Assembly: GCA_002049495.1 (NCBI GenBank)
Contig: LLYS01000001.1
Span: 62,001 to 126,000 of the forward strand
Direction of reading: 5' to 3'
Source of the DNA: Epsilonproteobacteria bacterium tcs-49
GTDB taxonomy: Bacteria > Campylobacterota > Campylobacteria > Campylobacterales > Sulfurovaceae
Length of the DNA stretch: 64,000 bases
Part shown: in pieces, positions 24,648 to 33,418 of the stretch
Layout: every line of letters begins with the position of its first letter
How positions within the stretch are numbered: the first letter of the stretch is position 1
Notes under the pieces: model-generated
Seen by the model: only the letters and a program-made list of their open reading frames with translations
What the model was told of the DNA's origin: nothing
Database searches by the model: none
Program-made: the position numbers and the translations under genes

Positions 24648-26363
24648 TTGGTTTTTACGGATCTTCATAAGTTAGTTTCCTTTTCAAAACAGCTTTCCAT
24701 TCTCTACCTCGAAGATGACCCCCTTGCCGCGGAAGCCGCACTGGGGCTGTTCAAAAACTTTTTTAACCGCATCGACTGGGTCAAAAACGGCGAAAGCGGC
24801 TTGCACCGCTACAAAAAAAACCATTATGATCTGATCATTACCGATTTGGAGATGCCCCGGATGGACGGGATCGCCTTTTGCAAAGCCGTTTTAAAGCAGC
24901 ACTCGCTTACCCCTATCATCGTCGTTTCCGCGCACCACGATTCCCACCACTACCGGCAAGCGCTGCAGATGGGGATCCACGGCTACCTTTCAAAACCCAT
25001 AAATATCGAAAGCCTCACCGATTCTTTGCAAAACGTCATCGAAAAAATCTACTATCTGCACGAATACCGGCGCCAGCAAAACGAGCTGGAGAAACTGCTC
25101 GACCGTACCCTGCGCAAAGCCGACAAACAGCATTTGGAGCTGCAGTACAAAAACTATCACGACGGCTTGACGGGTATCACCAACCGCAACAAGCTCGAGC
25201 AGGACCTGCAGCATATCAGCGACAGTGAGTTTCTTCTGCTTGATATCGACGGTTTTTCCCATATCAATACGATCTACGGTACGAAAGTGGGGGATATGCT
25301 GCTTCAAGCATACACCAAGGAGTTGGAACGATTTGCCGTAGAAAACTTCTATACCCTTTACCGGGTGGGCGGGGACCACTTTGCCATGATCAGATACACC
25401 TCTTCGGGTCCCCAAGCCCAAAGCGTCGCCAGGCAGATCGTGGAGCACTTTACCGAAAACACCATCCTCGTCAAAAAAACGGATCCGCCGATGGAGCTTA
25501 ATATCAGTGTTACGATCGGTATCGCCAAAGGGTACGGCGGCCACACTCTGATGGAAAAAGCAATTGAAGCGCTCAAATTCGCCCAGAACAACAGAAAACC
25601 GATCACCGTTTACGAGGAGGAGCTGCAGCTTGAAAAAAAATACGAAAAAGCTTTTAACGCCGTCGACATAGTCAAATCGGCACTGCAGCACAACGGACTG
25701 GTACCCTACTTTCAAGCCATCGACAAAGGCCCTGAGGGGATAGCGTACGAATGCCTCGCCAGAGTAAAAAAAGACGGTGAACTTTTAACCCCGGGAATGT
25801 TCATGAGCGACATCTTCCACACGTCGCTTTACGCGAAACTGACCGAAACCATTATCGAACAAGCCTTCGCGTATTTTCGCGATAAAGACAACGATTTCTC
25901 CATCAACCTTTCCTACAAAGATATCGATAACCCCCACTTTGTGGATTATCTCAAAGAGCGTGCCCTGCACTACAGGGTAAGCGACAGGTTGATCATCGAA
26001 ATCATCGAATGCGAATACCTCAACAGTTTTGATCTGGTAAGGGATTTTATGCAAAAGATGCGCCGCTTGGGGATCAAGTTCGCCATCGACGATTTTGGCA
26101 GCGGCTACTCCAACTTCACCTATCTGCTGCGTTTAAAACCCGACTACCTGAAAATCGACGGTTCGCTGATACGCAATATGGACAAGGATGCGGAGTCCTA
26201 CGCCATCGTCAAAGCCATCGACAGCTTCGCCAAAGATTTGAAGATGAAAACGATCGCCGAGTTTATACACAGCCGCTCGGTATACGAGTGTGCCAAGCAG
26301 CTGGGAATCGACGCTTTTCAAGGCTACTATATCGGCAAACCCGAACCTGAGATAAGGAGATAG
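24648..26363 (+). CDS. Receiver-GGDEF-EAL c-di-GMP signalling protein, GGDEF degenerate
   Basis: The 571-residue protein has a receiver (1-125, phospho-acceptor Asp66 in IITDLEMPRMDG), a GGDEF domain (about 168-320) and an EAL domain (about 335-565). The cyclase site reads GGDHF (241-245), so cyclase activity is unlikely. The EAL domain keeps Glu368 (in ECLAR), Asn420, Glu451/Glu454, Asp481-Asp482 (DDFGSGYSN), Lys502, Glu538 and Gln558, so it should be a phosphodiesterase of c-di-GMP, perhaps with the GGDEF part as a GTP sensor. Start is TTG with a strong AAAGGAGG. It lies between two soluble kinases that could phosphorylate it. Confidence 0.92.
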   Translation: MVFTDLHKLVSFSKQLSILYLEDDPLAAEAALGLFKNFFNRIDWVKNGESGLHRYKKNHYDLIITDLEMPRMDGIAFCKAVLKQHSLTPIIVVSAHHDSHHYRQALQMGIHGYLSKPINIESLTDSLQNVIEKIYYLHEYRRQQNELEKLLDRTLRKADKQHLELQYKNYHDGLTGITNRNKLEQDLQHISDSEFLLLDIDGFSHINTIYGTKVGDMLLQAYTKELERFAVENFYTLYRVGGDHFAMIRYTSSGPQAQSVARQIVEHFTENTILVKKTDPPMELNISVTIGIAKGYGGHTLMEKAIEALKFAQNNRKPITVYEEELQLEKKYEKAFNAVDIVKSALQHNGLVPYFQAIDKGPEGIAYECLARVKKDGELLTPGMFMSDIFHTSLYAKLTETIIEQAFAYFRDKDNDFSINLSYKDIDNPHFVDYLKERALHYRVSDRLIIEIIECEYLNSFDLVRDFMQKMRRLGIKFAIDDFGSGYSNFTYLLRLKPDYLKIDGSLIRNMDKDAESYAIVKAIDSFAKDLKMKTIAEFIHSRSVYECAKQLGIDAFQGYYIGKPEPEIRR

Positions 26364-26365
26364 TC

Positions 26366-27511
26366 ATGGGGATAAAACAGCACTCTTCACAGCAGTTTCT
26401 CCAAGCCGTTACGGAGAATTTTCTTTTTAGCAAAACCGATAAGAACGGGATCATTACCGATCTCAACGATGCCTTTTGCGAATCAACGGGATACGGTAAA
26501 CAGGAATTGCTCGGGCGATCGCACCGCATCCTCAAACATCGGGAGATGGATACAAAGGAGTTTGCGCGGCTTTGGCAGACTATCCGGGCAAAACGGGTTT
26601 ATCGCGGGATGATTAAAAACCGGACAAAAGACAACCGCACGGTTTTTTACAATACCACGATCATCCCCATCGTGAAAAAAAGCGGCAAGATAAAGGAGTT
26701 TCTGGCGCTGCGGCACGATATGACCGTTGAGATAAAAGCGCTGTGGGAGTTAAAAGAGATTATCGGTGACTTGAATAAAAAAGAGCAGATGATGATGCAC
26801 CAGTCAAAGCTCGCACAGATGGGGGAGATGCTCAGTATGATCGCCCACCAGTGGCGACAACCCCTCAGCGCCATCTCCTCCACAACCACCGATTTGAATT
26901 TAAAGATCGCCCTGGATGCATATGATCAAAACTATTTTACGGCCAAACTGGACAATATCAACCGCTACGCCGACTACCTTGCAAAAACGGTGGAGGATTT
27001 TCGCGGTTTTTTCAAACCCGACAAGCAAAAAAGTCTGACCACGATAAAAGCGGTGGTCACCTCCGCAATGCGGATCATCGCCACCTCTTTGAAAAATAAA
27101 AATATCCGCGTCACGACCCGTTTTGAGGAAAATACGGAGCTGTTTCTCTATGCCGGGGAGCTGCAGCAGGTTGTACTCAATCTGCTCAAAAACGCGGAAG
27201 ATGCGATCTTGGAAAAACAGCTGTATCAAGGCTGCATACAGCTACGCTCCTTCAGGCGGGAGGAGAGCGTCTGCCTGGAAGTGACCGATAACGCGGGGGG
27301 CGTACCCGAACGGATCAAAGAGCATATCTTTGAACCCTATTTCAGTACAAAAACAGACAAAGACGGTACGGGATTGGGGCTGCACATGTGCAGAATAATC
27401 GTCCACGATCATTGCAAGGGAACCCTCGGCGTGCGCAATGAAAACGGAGGTGCCGTCTTTCGCCTTTGCCTTCCCCTTACGCCCTCTTTTACAGCAGAAA
27501 CGTCCGCTTAA
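26366..27511 (+). CDS. PAS-domain soluble histidine kinase
   Basis: The 381-residue kinase starts with one PAS domain (residues 8-120; ITDLNDAFCESTGYGKQELLG, LWQTIRAKRVYRG, ending ALRHDMTVEI), then a short coiled coil and a kinase core with His161 in IAHQWRQPLS, VVLNLLKNAEDAI, VTDNAGGV and GTGLGLHMCRII. No membrane segment is seen. The gene follows the EAL protein by two bases. Its last 23 bases overlap the 3' end of the convergent decarboxylase gene. Confidence 0.92.
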   Translation: MGIKQHSSQQFLQAVTENFLFSKTDKNGIITDLNDAFCESTGYGKQELLGRSHRILKHREMDTKEFARLWQTIRAKRVYRGMIKNRTKDNRTVFYNTTIIPIVKKSGKIKEFLALRHDMTVEIKALWELKEIIGDLNKKEQMMMHQSKLAQMGEMLSMIAHQWRQPLSAISSTTTDLNLKIALDAYDQNYFTAKLDNINRYADYLAKTVEDFRGFFKPDKQKSLTTIKAVVTSAMRIIATSLKNKNIRVTTRFEENTELFLYAGELQQVVLNLLKNAEDAILEKQLYQGCIQLRSFRREESVCLEVTDNAGGVPERIKEHIFEPYFSTKTDKDGTGLGLHMCRIIVHDHCKGTLGVRNENGGAVFRLCLPLTPSFTAETSA

Positions 27512-29300
27512 ACTCTTCGTCGATCTCAAGCAAGCCGCGCTCCCGGAGCCGCTCAAGCACTTCCGGATCGCACTCCACGTCCCCGGGCCAGCGCCGGTCA
27601 AAGCCCTCGAGTTTACCCTTGTTGGTCGCGTCGACGCTGATAAAGGGTTCCAGCGCTATATCGCGCTTGGCATCGATATTGTTCGCTACGCGCCATACCA
27701 GCATATAGGGAGTATCCAGGTGGTTTTTGGACGCATCCACGACGATAAGTACTTTCAAATGTTTCTTTAACCCGCTCAGATCGGCGACCAACTCTTTGAC
27801 CGGGCGGGTTTTGTTGATGCTGATAAAGGTTACGGGGTTACTCGTCCCCACCTTATACTGGCACAGATCCACGATATCGCTATCGATGGTGCGCATCGCT
27901 TGCAGCAGCTGCTCGTCGCTGATAAGTTCGTAATCCCTGCGCTCGACCTCTTCCCCGGTACAATCGATCCCCAGCTTGCCCCCTTCCAGGCTTTCGGGGC
28001 TGGAGTGATCCAGCGCGTCGACGACGCCCTCGCTGATGAGGATACGCTTGGGATCGAGGCGGTTGAGGATATAATCGGTGATCTTTTCGTAATCTTCAAG
28101 TTCGGGCGCTTTTTCATCTACGAAGATGGCGTGCTTGACAAAACTCATCTGCCCCACGCCCCAAAACGCGTGCATAAACTGCTTGGCGTGGCCCCTGTAG
28201 TGGGGTTTCATCTTGGCTAAAATCAGGTTGTGGAACACCCCGTTTTCAGGCATCGCGTAATCGATAAGCTCGGGCGCGGTGGTTTTAAGCAGCGGCAAAA
28301 ATATCCGCTCGGTAGCCCAGCCCATATACTTGTCTTCCAAAGGCGGTTTACCTACGACGGTCGCTTGATAGATCGGCTTTTTCTTCATCGTAATCGCCGT
28401 CACCTTCATAAAGGGATAGGGCTCTTCAAGGGTATAGTAGCCGGTATGATCCCCGAAGGGCCCTTCGATACGCATCTGCGACGGGTCCACCTCCCCCTCG
28501 ATGACGATATCCACATCCTTTGGAATATAGATATCGTTCGTCAGCGATTTGACCAGCTGGGGGTTTTTGTTTTTCATAAACCCGTACAGCAGCAGCTCAA
28601 AGATACCGTAGGGCAGCGGTGCCTGTCCGCACCAGATATAGGTGGGATCCCCGCCGATGGCCACACTGACGGGCATCTTTTTACCCGCATCTTTGTACTG
28701 GTCGAAAAAGTGGCTTGAATCCTTGTGGATCTGCCAGTGCATCCCCAGATGCCGCTTGTCGTACTGCTGCAATCGGTACATTCCCAGGTTTTGCATCTGT
28801 CCGTCCAGGCTTGTGGTATAAACCTGGCCCATAGTGATAAAGGGGCCGCCGTCCTCACTCCAGGTGGTCAAAATGGGCAAGCGGTCCAGATCGACCTCTT
28901 CGCCTCTATAAACAACCTCCTGGCACTCCCCTTTTTTACTCAATTTCTTGGGAAACACGTTTTTAAGCTTAAAGAGTCTGGGCAGCATGGAAAGCTTGTC
29001 CATAAAGCCGCCGGGGGGCTTCATGTGCAGCAGCTTCTCTATCTCCGCAGCTACCTCGTCGGGATCTTTGGAAAGGATATGTTTCGTCACTTCAAAATTG
29101 GCAAAAAGGTTCATAATCACGGGGATATCGTAGGTAATCCCCCGCTTTTTGTTCACGGGCTTGGTAAAGAGCAGTACCTGGGATTTGGGTTTTTTGACCT
29201 CCACATACGCAATATGCGGAATCTCCAACTCCACATCCAACTCTTCGTCGATGATGCGAAGGTTATCGGTTTGTTTCAACCACTCTAAAAGTTCATTCAC
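27489..29300 (-). CDS. UbiD-family decarboxylase, probably for menaquinone synthesis
   Basis: A 603-residue protein of the UbiD family, which uses prenylated FMN and a divalent metal to decarboxylate aromatic acids. Diagnostic segments are ITYDIPVIMNLFAN near the start, GGPFITMGQVYTTSLDG, RIEGPFGDHTGYYTLEEPYPF (active-site region, cut here in sense only by its length) and MHAFWGVGQMSFVKH. Full-length UbiD proteins in Campylobacterota are annotated as the menaquinone decarboxylase of the futalosine pathway, because these organisms lack ubiquinone. No ubiX or mqn gene is in the window. Transcribed alone from a promoter in the gap before the chemoreceptor gene. Confidence 0.9.
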   Translation of the reverse strand: MNELLEWLKQTDNLRIIDEELDVELEIPHIAYVEVKKPKSQVLLFTKPVNKKRGITYDIPVIMNLFANFEVTKHILSKDPDEVAAEIEKLLHMKPPGGFMDKLSMLPRLFKLKNVFPKKLSKKGECQEVVYRGEEVDLDRLPILTTWSEDGGPFITMGQVYTTSLDGQMQNLGMYRLQQYDKRHLGMHWQIHKDSSHFFDQYKDAGKKMPVSVAIGGDPTYIWCGQAPLPYGIFELLLYGFMKNKNPQLVKSLTNDIYIPKDVDIVIEGEVDPSQMRIEGPFGDHTGYYTLEEPYPFMKVTAITMKKKPIYQATVVGKPPLEDKYMGWATERIFLPLLKTTAPELIDYAMPENGVFHNLILAKMKPHYRGHAKQFMHAFWGVGQMSFVKHAIFVDEKAPELEDYEKITDYILNRLDPKRILISEGVVDALDHSSPESLEGGKLGIDCTGEEVERRDYELISDEQLLQAMRTIDSDIVDLCQYKVGTSNPVTFISINKTRPVKELVADLSGLKKHLKVLIVVDASKNHLDTPYMLVWRVANNIDAKRDIALEPFISVDATNKGKLEGFDRRWPGDVECDPEVLERLRERGLLEIDEEFKRTFLL

Positions 29301-29332
29301 GGTTGTTCCTTTCGGGTGCGTTTCTCGGGATT

Positions 29333-29338
29333 ATTATA
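29333..29338 (-). promoter_or_regulatory. Candidate -10 element for the UbiD-family gene
   Basis: TATAAT on the minus strand 33 bases before the ATG. It sits between the arms of an inverted repeat (GGGTGC and GCACCC), which might be an operator. The rest of the 239-base gap to 29539 is AT-rich and otherwise featureless to me. Confidence 0.4.
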
Positions 29339-29539
29339 GCACCCCATATTGAGAATGAGGTAAAAAACGGCGGTTGGGATACGCTTTTGGGGATGAAGCG
29401 ACAAAAGTGTTATATGAAAGCACATTCTGCTGATATTATACATTTTCGCCCTTTATACTATTGAACATAAACTCGTTATGGTAAAATACACTTTTATCGA
29501 TACTTTTTTAAGACTTTTACCCTAGAAAGGCTCCATAAC

Positions 29540-30964
29540 ATGAACTCGCTTTCCTCTCTTTCCAAAATACAGTATGCAAATATCATCTCCCTGGGCATCT
29601 TTACCATCGCGCTCATCGTAGAGATTTACCACAACGGATTTGACTTGATACGGGTGATCAATATCGCCAACTTTGCCCTGGCATGGTATATGTTTGTCAA
29701 TATACGCAAAGTCCAATCCACGGTCACGACCATTTCAAAAACGATCCACAAAGCCAGGGACGGGGAGTTGGATTACCGCTTGCAAAAGATCAACGACGGG
29801 GGAGAGATGATCGAACTCGCCGATACGCTCAACAGCTTTTTAAACCAGCTGGAAAGCTTTGCGCAAAATATCTCCTCCTCCATCGAAAAAGCCAGCCAGA
29901 AACTCAGCTACCCGCAGATCGATTCAAGCAGCTTTAAAGGGCAGTTCAAAACCAATATCGAGACCACCAACAAAGCGATCGCGCTTATGAAAGCCGATAC
30001 CAAACATATCGCGGGCACCGACGTCAACGACGCACTTACCGAGATCGGGTCGGGGGTTACCGGGGAGCTGGAGCTGCTGGAAACGGATTTGAAAAACTCT
30101 TTGGAAAATATCGAAAAGATCGTAGAGGTCAGCGAAAGCACTTCCGACAACGCCCAAAGCAGCACCGACGATATGCATCGGGTCTCGGCCAATATGGATG
30201 ATCTGATCCAGGAGGTGGACCACTCCAGCGAAAGTATCTCCATGCTTTCACAGAAAACCGAAGAGATCACGTCGGTGGTGGATCTGATCAAAGATATCGC
30301 CGAACAGACCAACCTGCTTGCGCTCAACGCCGCCATCGAAGCCGCACGTGCGGGAGAATACGGCAGAGGCTTCGCCGTCGTCGCCGACGAGGTACGCAAA
30401 CTGGCCGAACGCACCCAAAAAGCCACCAACGAGATCGCCATCTCGATCCAGACCCTGCAGCAAGACGCCACGGAGCTGCAGGAGCGCTCGACGCATATGA
30501 CCGAGATCGCCCGAACCTCCGGAGAGAGTATCGAAGAGTTCAAAAGTACCCTCATGGCCTTTAACCAAGACGCCAAAAAGGCCAGCAGCTACGCCAACCA
30601 TATCGCCGATATGGTCTTTATCATCCTGGCTAAAATCGATCACACCATTTTCAAATCCAACACCTACTCCTCCATCTTCCGCCGCAAGGTTCGGGGGGAG
30701 TTTCCCGACGAACACAATTGCCAACTGGGCAAATGGTACAACAATATGGCAAAACGCAAGTTTTCCCATACTCAAAGTTACAAAGCGATCGCCGCGCCGC
30801 ATAAGCGTATACACGATCTCGCCAACAAAAACCTCGCTTATATCACCCCCGAAGATCGCGTCGTAGAAAATCAAAAAGAGATCATCGGCAACTTCGAAGA
30901 GTTGGAAAAAGAGAGTAAAAAGATTTACGACCTTATGGAGGAGATGATCCGAAGCGATCGCTAG
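29540..30964 (+). CDS. Chemoreceptor with C-terminal CZB zinc-binding domain
   Basis: The 474-residue MCP has two membrane helices (about residues 12-30 and 36-54) joined by a very short loop, so there is no periplasmic sensor. HAMP-like helices follow (55-110), then the signalling domain with tip [20 protein letters not shown] (252-271) and [18 protein letters not shown]. The C-terminus (about 355-474) is a CZB domain with His368, Cys394 (in CQLGKW), His421 and His425. CZB receptors sense zinc and oxidants such as hypochlorite through the zinc-thiolate. AAAGG precedes the ATG. It is a single-gene unit upstream of the MoxR operon. Confidence 0.93.
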   Translation: MNSLSSLSKIQYANIISLGIFTIALIVEIYHNGFDLIRVINIANFALAWYMFVNIRKVQSTVTTISKTIHKARDGELDYRLQKINDGGEMIELADTLNSFLNQLESFAQNISSSIEKASQKLSYPQIDSSSFKGQFKTNIETTNKAIALMKADTKHIAGTDVNDALTEIGSGVTGELELLETDLKNSLENIEKIVEVSESTSDNAQSSTDDMHRVSANMDDLIQEVDHSSESISMLSQKTEEITSVVDLIKDIAEQTNLLALNAAIEAARAGEYGRGFAVVADEVRKLAERTQKATNEIAISIQTLQQDATELQERSTHMTEIARTSGESIEEFKSTLMAFNQDAKKASSYANHIADMVFIILAKIDHTIFKSNTYSSIFRRKVRGEFPDEHNCQLGKWYNNMAKRKFSHTQSYKAIAAPHKRIHDLANKNLAYITPEDRVVENQKEIIGNFEELEKESKKIYDLMEEMIRSDR

Positions 30965-30980
30965 GCTTTCGGTACGGCAC

Positions 30981-31011
30981 TTGCATAGTCACCGTCAACG
31001 ACTTTATGCAA
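30981..31011 (+). promoter_or_regulatory. Hairpin overlapping the ribosome site of the MoxR operon
   Basis: TTGCATA (30981-30987) pairs with TATGCAA (31005-31011) and the inner GTC pairs with GAC, with a two-base bulge and a nine-base loop. The right arm runs into AAGGA at 31010-31014, the ribosome site of the GTG start at 31022. It could close that site, or act as a weak terminator or operator for the upstream gene. Confidence 0.55.
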
Positions 31012-31021
31012 GGATGACGCC

Positions 31022-31210
31022 GTGGGAAAGATCGAGGAAAAAATAAAAAATGAAATCTTTCAAGAGATTTTCAGTGATACGTTACGGATTTTTGAATTCA
31101 TCAACGCCCGCTTTGAGCTGGACGAACGGCAGCAAGACGCCGTCATTAAAAAGCTGCACCGCTGCAACAGTGAATTGACCGAACTTTTGAAACAGAGTAA
31201 ACTCTCATGA
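31022..31210 (+). CDS. Small helical protein at the head of the MoxR operon
   Basis: A 62-residue charged protein predicted to be two helices (EKIKNEIFQEIFSDTLRIFEFIN, then DERQQDAVIKKLHRCNSELTELL). It has no signal peptide. The GTG start has AAGGA seven bases upstream and the stop forms an ATGA overlap with the MoxR gene, which supports a real, coupled gene. No family recognised; it may bind the ATPase. Confidence 0.68.
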   Translation: MGKIEEKIKNEIFQEIFSDTLRIFEFINARFELDERQQDAVIKKLHRCNSELTELLKQSKLS

Positions 31211-32214
31211 TCACCCCCGCAATCGGTACCAGAGATCTCTATACCCAGCTTGACGCGCTTATACGCACCGATACCCCCGTCTTCATCCACGGCAGCCCCG
31301 GCATAGGAAAATCCTACATCGTCAACGATATCGCACGCCAAAACGATCTGGAACTGGTGGATGTACGCCTTTCGCAGCTAGACGCGGTGGATCTGCGCGG
31401 CATCCCCTCCGTCAGCGGCGAACAAACCCGCTGGATGCCCCCGGTTTTTCTCCCGACGCAAAGCGATTCGAAGGGGATCCTTTTTTTAGACGAACTCAAC
31501 TCCGCGCCCCCTTCGGTCCAGGCGGCGATCTATCAACTCGTCCTTGATCGCAGGATCGGGGAGTATACCCTGCCCTCTGGCTGGCGTATCGTTTGCGCGG
31601 GAAACCGCATCGACGACAGGGGGATCGTATTCCAGCTGCCCTCTCCGCTTATCAACCGGATGGTTCACCTGGTCCTTGAAGCCAGATACGACGACTTTAA
31701 ACAGTGGGCTATCGAAAACCGCATCCACCCCTACGTGATCGGTTTTTTAGGGTTTCGCCCCGATCTTCTCAGCTCCGAACTTCCCGACGCCAGCGAAACC
31801 AACCCCGCTTTCTCCACTCCCAGGGCGTGGAGCATGCTCTCAAATATCATCGGCGGCTGCGAAGATATCGACCGGCTCCACCCTATCATCCACGGGACCG
31901 TAGGCTACGGAGCCGGGATCGAATTTATCTCCTTTATCAAAGTTTATAAAACCCTGCCCGATATCGAAGCGATCCTGGAGGGCAAAAGCGATGCGGTCCC
32001 CGAAGAACCCGGAGCCCTCTACGCCCTGTGTTCCGCCCTGATCGAAAAGTACCGGGAGATTTCCCAGGCTTCGAATCTCCTGGAATACTCCCGAAAGCTT
32101 CCCGAGGAGTTTACGGTGATGCTTATAAAGGACCTTATCGTCAAGGATGAAGATATAGCCGAACTGGACGCCTTTGACCAGTGGATGGAACGCTATGCCG
32201 ACTACATTCTCTAA
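31207..32214 (+). CDS. MoxR-type AAA+ ATPase
   Basis: The 335-residue ATPase has Walker A GSPGIGKSYI (29-38), Walker B ILFLDELNSAPP with an asparagine-containing acidic loop, the insert-like segment PSGWRIVCAGNRIDDRG and the arginine-bearing PSPLINRMVHL. A helical lid follows. MoxR ATPases work as chaperones or metal-insertion factors together with VWA-domain proteins, and this one is followed directly by such a gene with a 20-base overlap. Within MoxR proteins it looks like those that pair with DUF2201 proteins rather than the methanol dehydrogenase or RavA type. Confidence 0.9.
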   Translation: MITPAIGTRDLYTQLDALIRTDTPVFIHGSPGIGKSYIVNDIARQNDLELVDVRLSQLDAVDLRGIPSVSGEQTRWMPPVFLPTQSDSKGILFLDELNSAPPSVQAAIYQLVLDRRIGEYTLPSGWRIVCAGNRIDDRGIVFQLPSPLINRMVHLVLEARYDDFKQWAIENRIHPYVIGFLGFRPDLLSSELPDASETNPAFSTPRAWSMLSNIIGGCEDIDRLHPIIHGTVGYGAGIEFISFIKVYKTLPDIEAILEGKSDAVPEEPGALYALCSALIEKYREISQASNLLEYSRKLPEEFTVMLIKDLIVKDEDIAELDAFDQWMERYADYIL

Positions 32215-33418
32215 AGAGGTTGACGAACGCTTCAAAAAGATCCGTATCAACTTTTTGTTCCACCACCCCTTTTTATCGGTGCTGGCTCTGTCTTTGCCCA
32301 CAATCTACCGCAGCAACGAGCGCAGCGCCTTTCAAACCGACGGCGGCAAGCTTTTTATCGATCCCCGAAAGCTAGAACGCTACGGCGCGGAGGAGTTAAC
32401 CTACCTCTACGCCCACACCCTTTTGCACGTGGTTCTCAAACACCCCGGCCGCAGGAAAACCAGGGACAAGACGCTGTGGAATCAAGCCTGCGACGTGGTG
32501 ATAAACAACATTTTGCAAGAGTTCACAAACATCGGGCAGATGCCCCGGGACGAGATCACGGATGAGCAGATGCAAAAGCGCTGCGTCGAAGAGGTGTATG
32601 AGATTTTGTATAAAAAGCAAAAAAAGCGTGGGGGACAAAAGAGGTCCGCGGAACAAACCGCCAAAACGACGCCCCGGAAAGGGGGAGCATATGAAAGCGC
32701 CCTTTACCATCCGCACAAGCGCGACCTCGATCCCGTCTCCAAAACGCTTGATCACGGCAGCAGCGAAAAGCTTGACGGCATCATCGTCCAAGCCCTTTCT
32801 GTGGCGAAAAAAACTTCGCCGCACTACGAAGGGCTGCAGATCGAGATCGATTCCCTGATCAAGCCCGAAATCTCCCTCTACGATACGCTCAAAGAGTTTC
32901 TCATCGCGTCGCTTTTTGAAAAACAAAGCAGCTATGCCCGCCCGAACAGACGCTTTATCCACGCCGGACTCTACCTGCCCGGACAGCAAAAAAGCCAAGA
33001 ATCGCTGCAGCTTTATATCGCCCTTGACAGCAGCTCCAGCGTCACGCTGGAGGAGTACCGGAAATTCCTGGGCGTCATCGAAGAGATCTGCGGCAACTTT
33101 TATGAATACTTCATCACCGTTTTACCCTTTGACCGCCGGGTCAAAACCGAACACGTCATCCGGTTTGACAGCTTCAACCCGCTGCAAAAGGAGCAGCTGT
33201 TTATCCCCAAAAGCGACGGTGGTACGGACTTTGACGCCCTGTTGCGCCATGTGAAACAAAGCAGCGAGCGCCGCTCGCACAATCTGCTGCTCACGCTGAC
33301 AGACGGGGAGTTTGCAATCAGCGAATCGCTCCCGTGCCAAACGCTTTTTCTCATCAGCGAGAAGAAAAACACAGAAAAGTTCAAAGCCTATGGAAGAGTT
33401 ATTCAATTTAACCTATAA
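32195..33418 (+). CDS. DUF2201 metallopeptidase-fold / VWA-like protein
   Basis: The 407-residue protein has an N-terminal zincin-like region (1-110) and a C-terminal VWA-like domain (about 270-405). The zincin segment reads AHTLLHVVLKHPGRR: both histidines of HExxH (His74, His78) are there but the catalytic glutamate is threonine, so protease activity is doubtful; WNQACDVVINNIL is the second family mark. The VWA metal-ion site is complete: Asp278, Ser280 and Ser282 (ALDSSSSV), Thr344 (GGTDFDALL) and Asp370 (LTDGEF). I use the ATG at 32195; a TTG at 32174 is in frame but has poor support. It likely forms a chaperone pair with the MoxR ATPase. Confidence 0.88.
   Translation: MPTTFSKEVDERFKKIRINFLFHHPFLSVLALSLPTIYRSNERSAFQTDGGKLFIDPRKLERYGAEELTYLYAHTLLHVVLKHPGRRKTRDKTLWNQACDVVINNILQEFTNIGQMPRDEITDEQMQKRCVEEVYEILYKKQKKRGGQKRSAEQTAKTTPRKGGAYESALYHPHKRDLDPVSKTLDHGSSEKLDGIIVQALSVAKKTSPHYEGLQIEIDSLIKPEISLYDTLKEFLIASLFEKQSSYARPNRRFIHAGLYLPGQQKSQESLQLYIALDSSSSVTLEEYRKFLGVIEEICGNFYEYFITVLPFDRRVKTEHVIRFDSFNPLQKEQLFIPKSDGGTDFDALLRHVKQSSERRSHNLLLTLTDGEFAISESLPCQTLFLISEKKNTEKFKAYGRVIQFNL

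Noticed and set aside
24648-26363. Calling the GGDEF-EAL protein an active diguanylate cyclase
   Set aside because: The cyclase motif is GGDHF, lacking the needed acidic residue.
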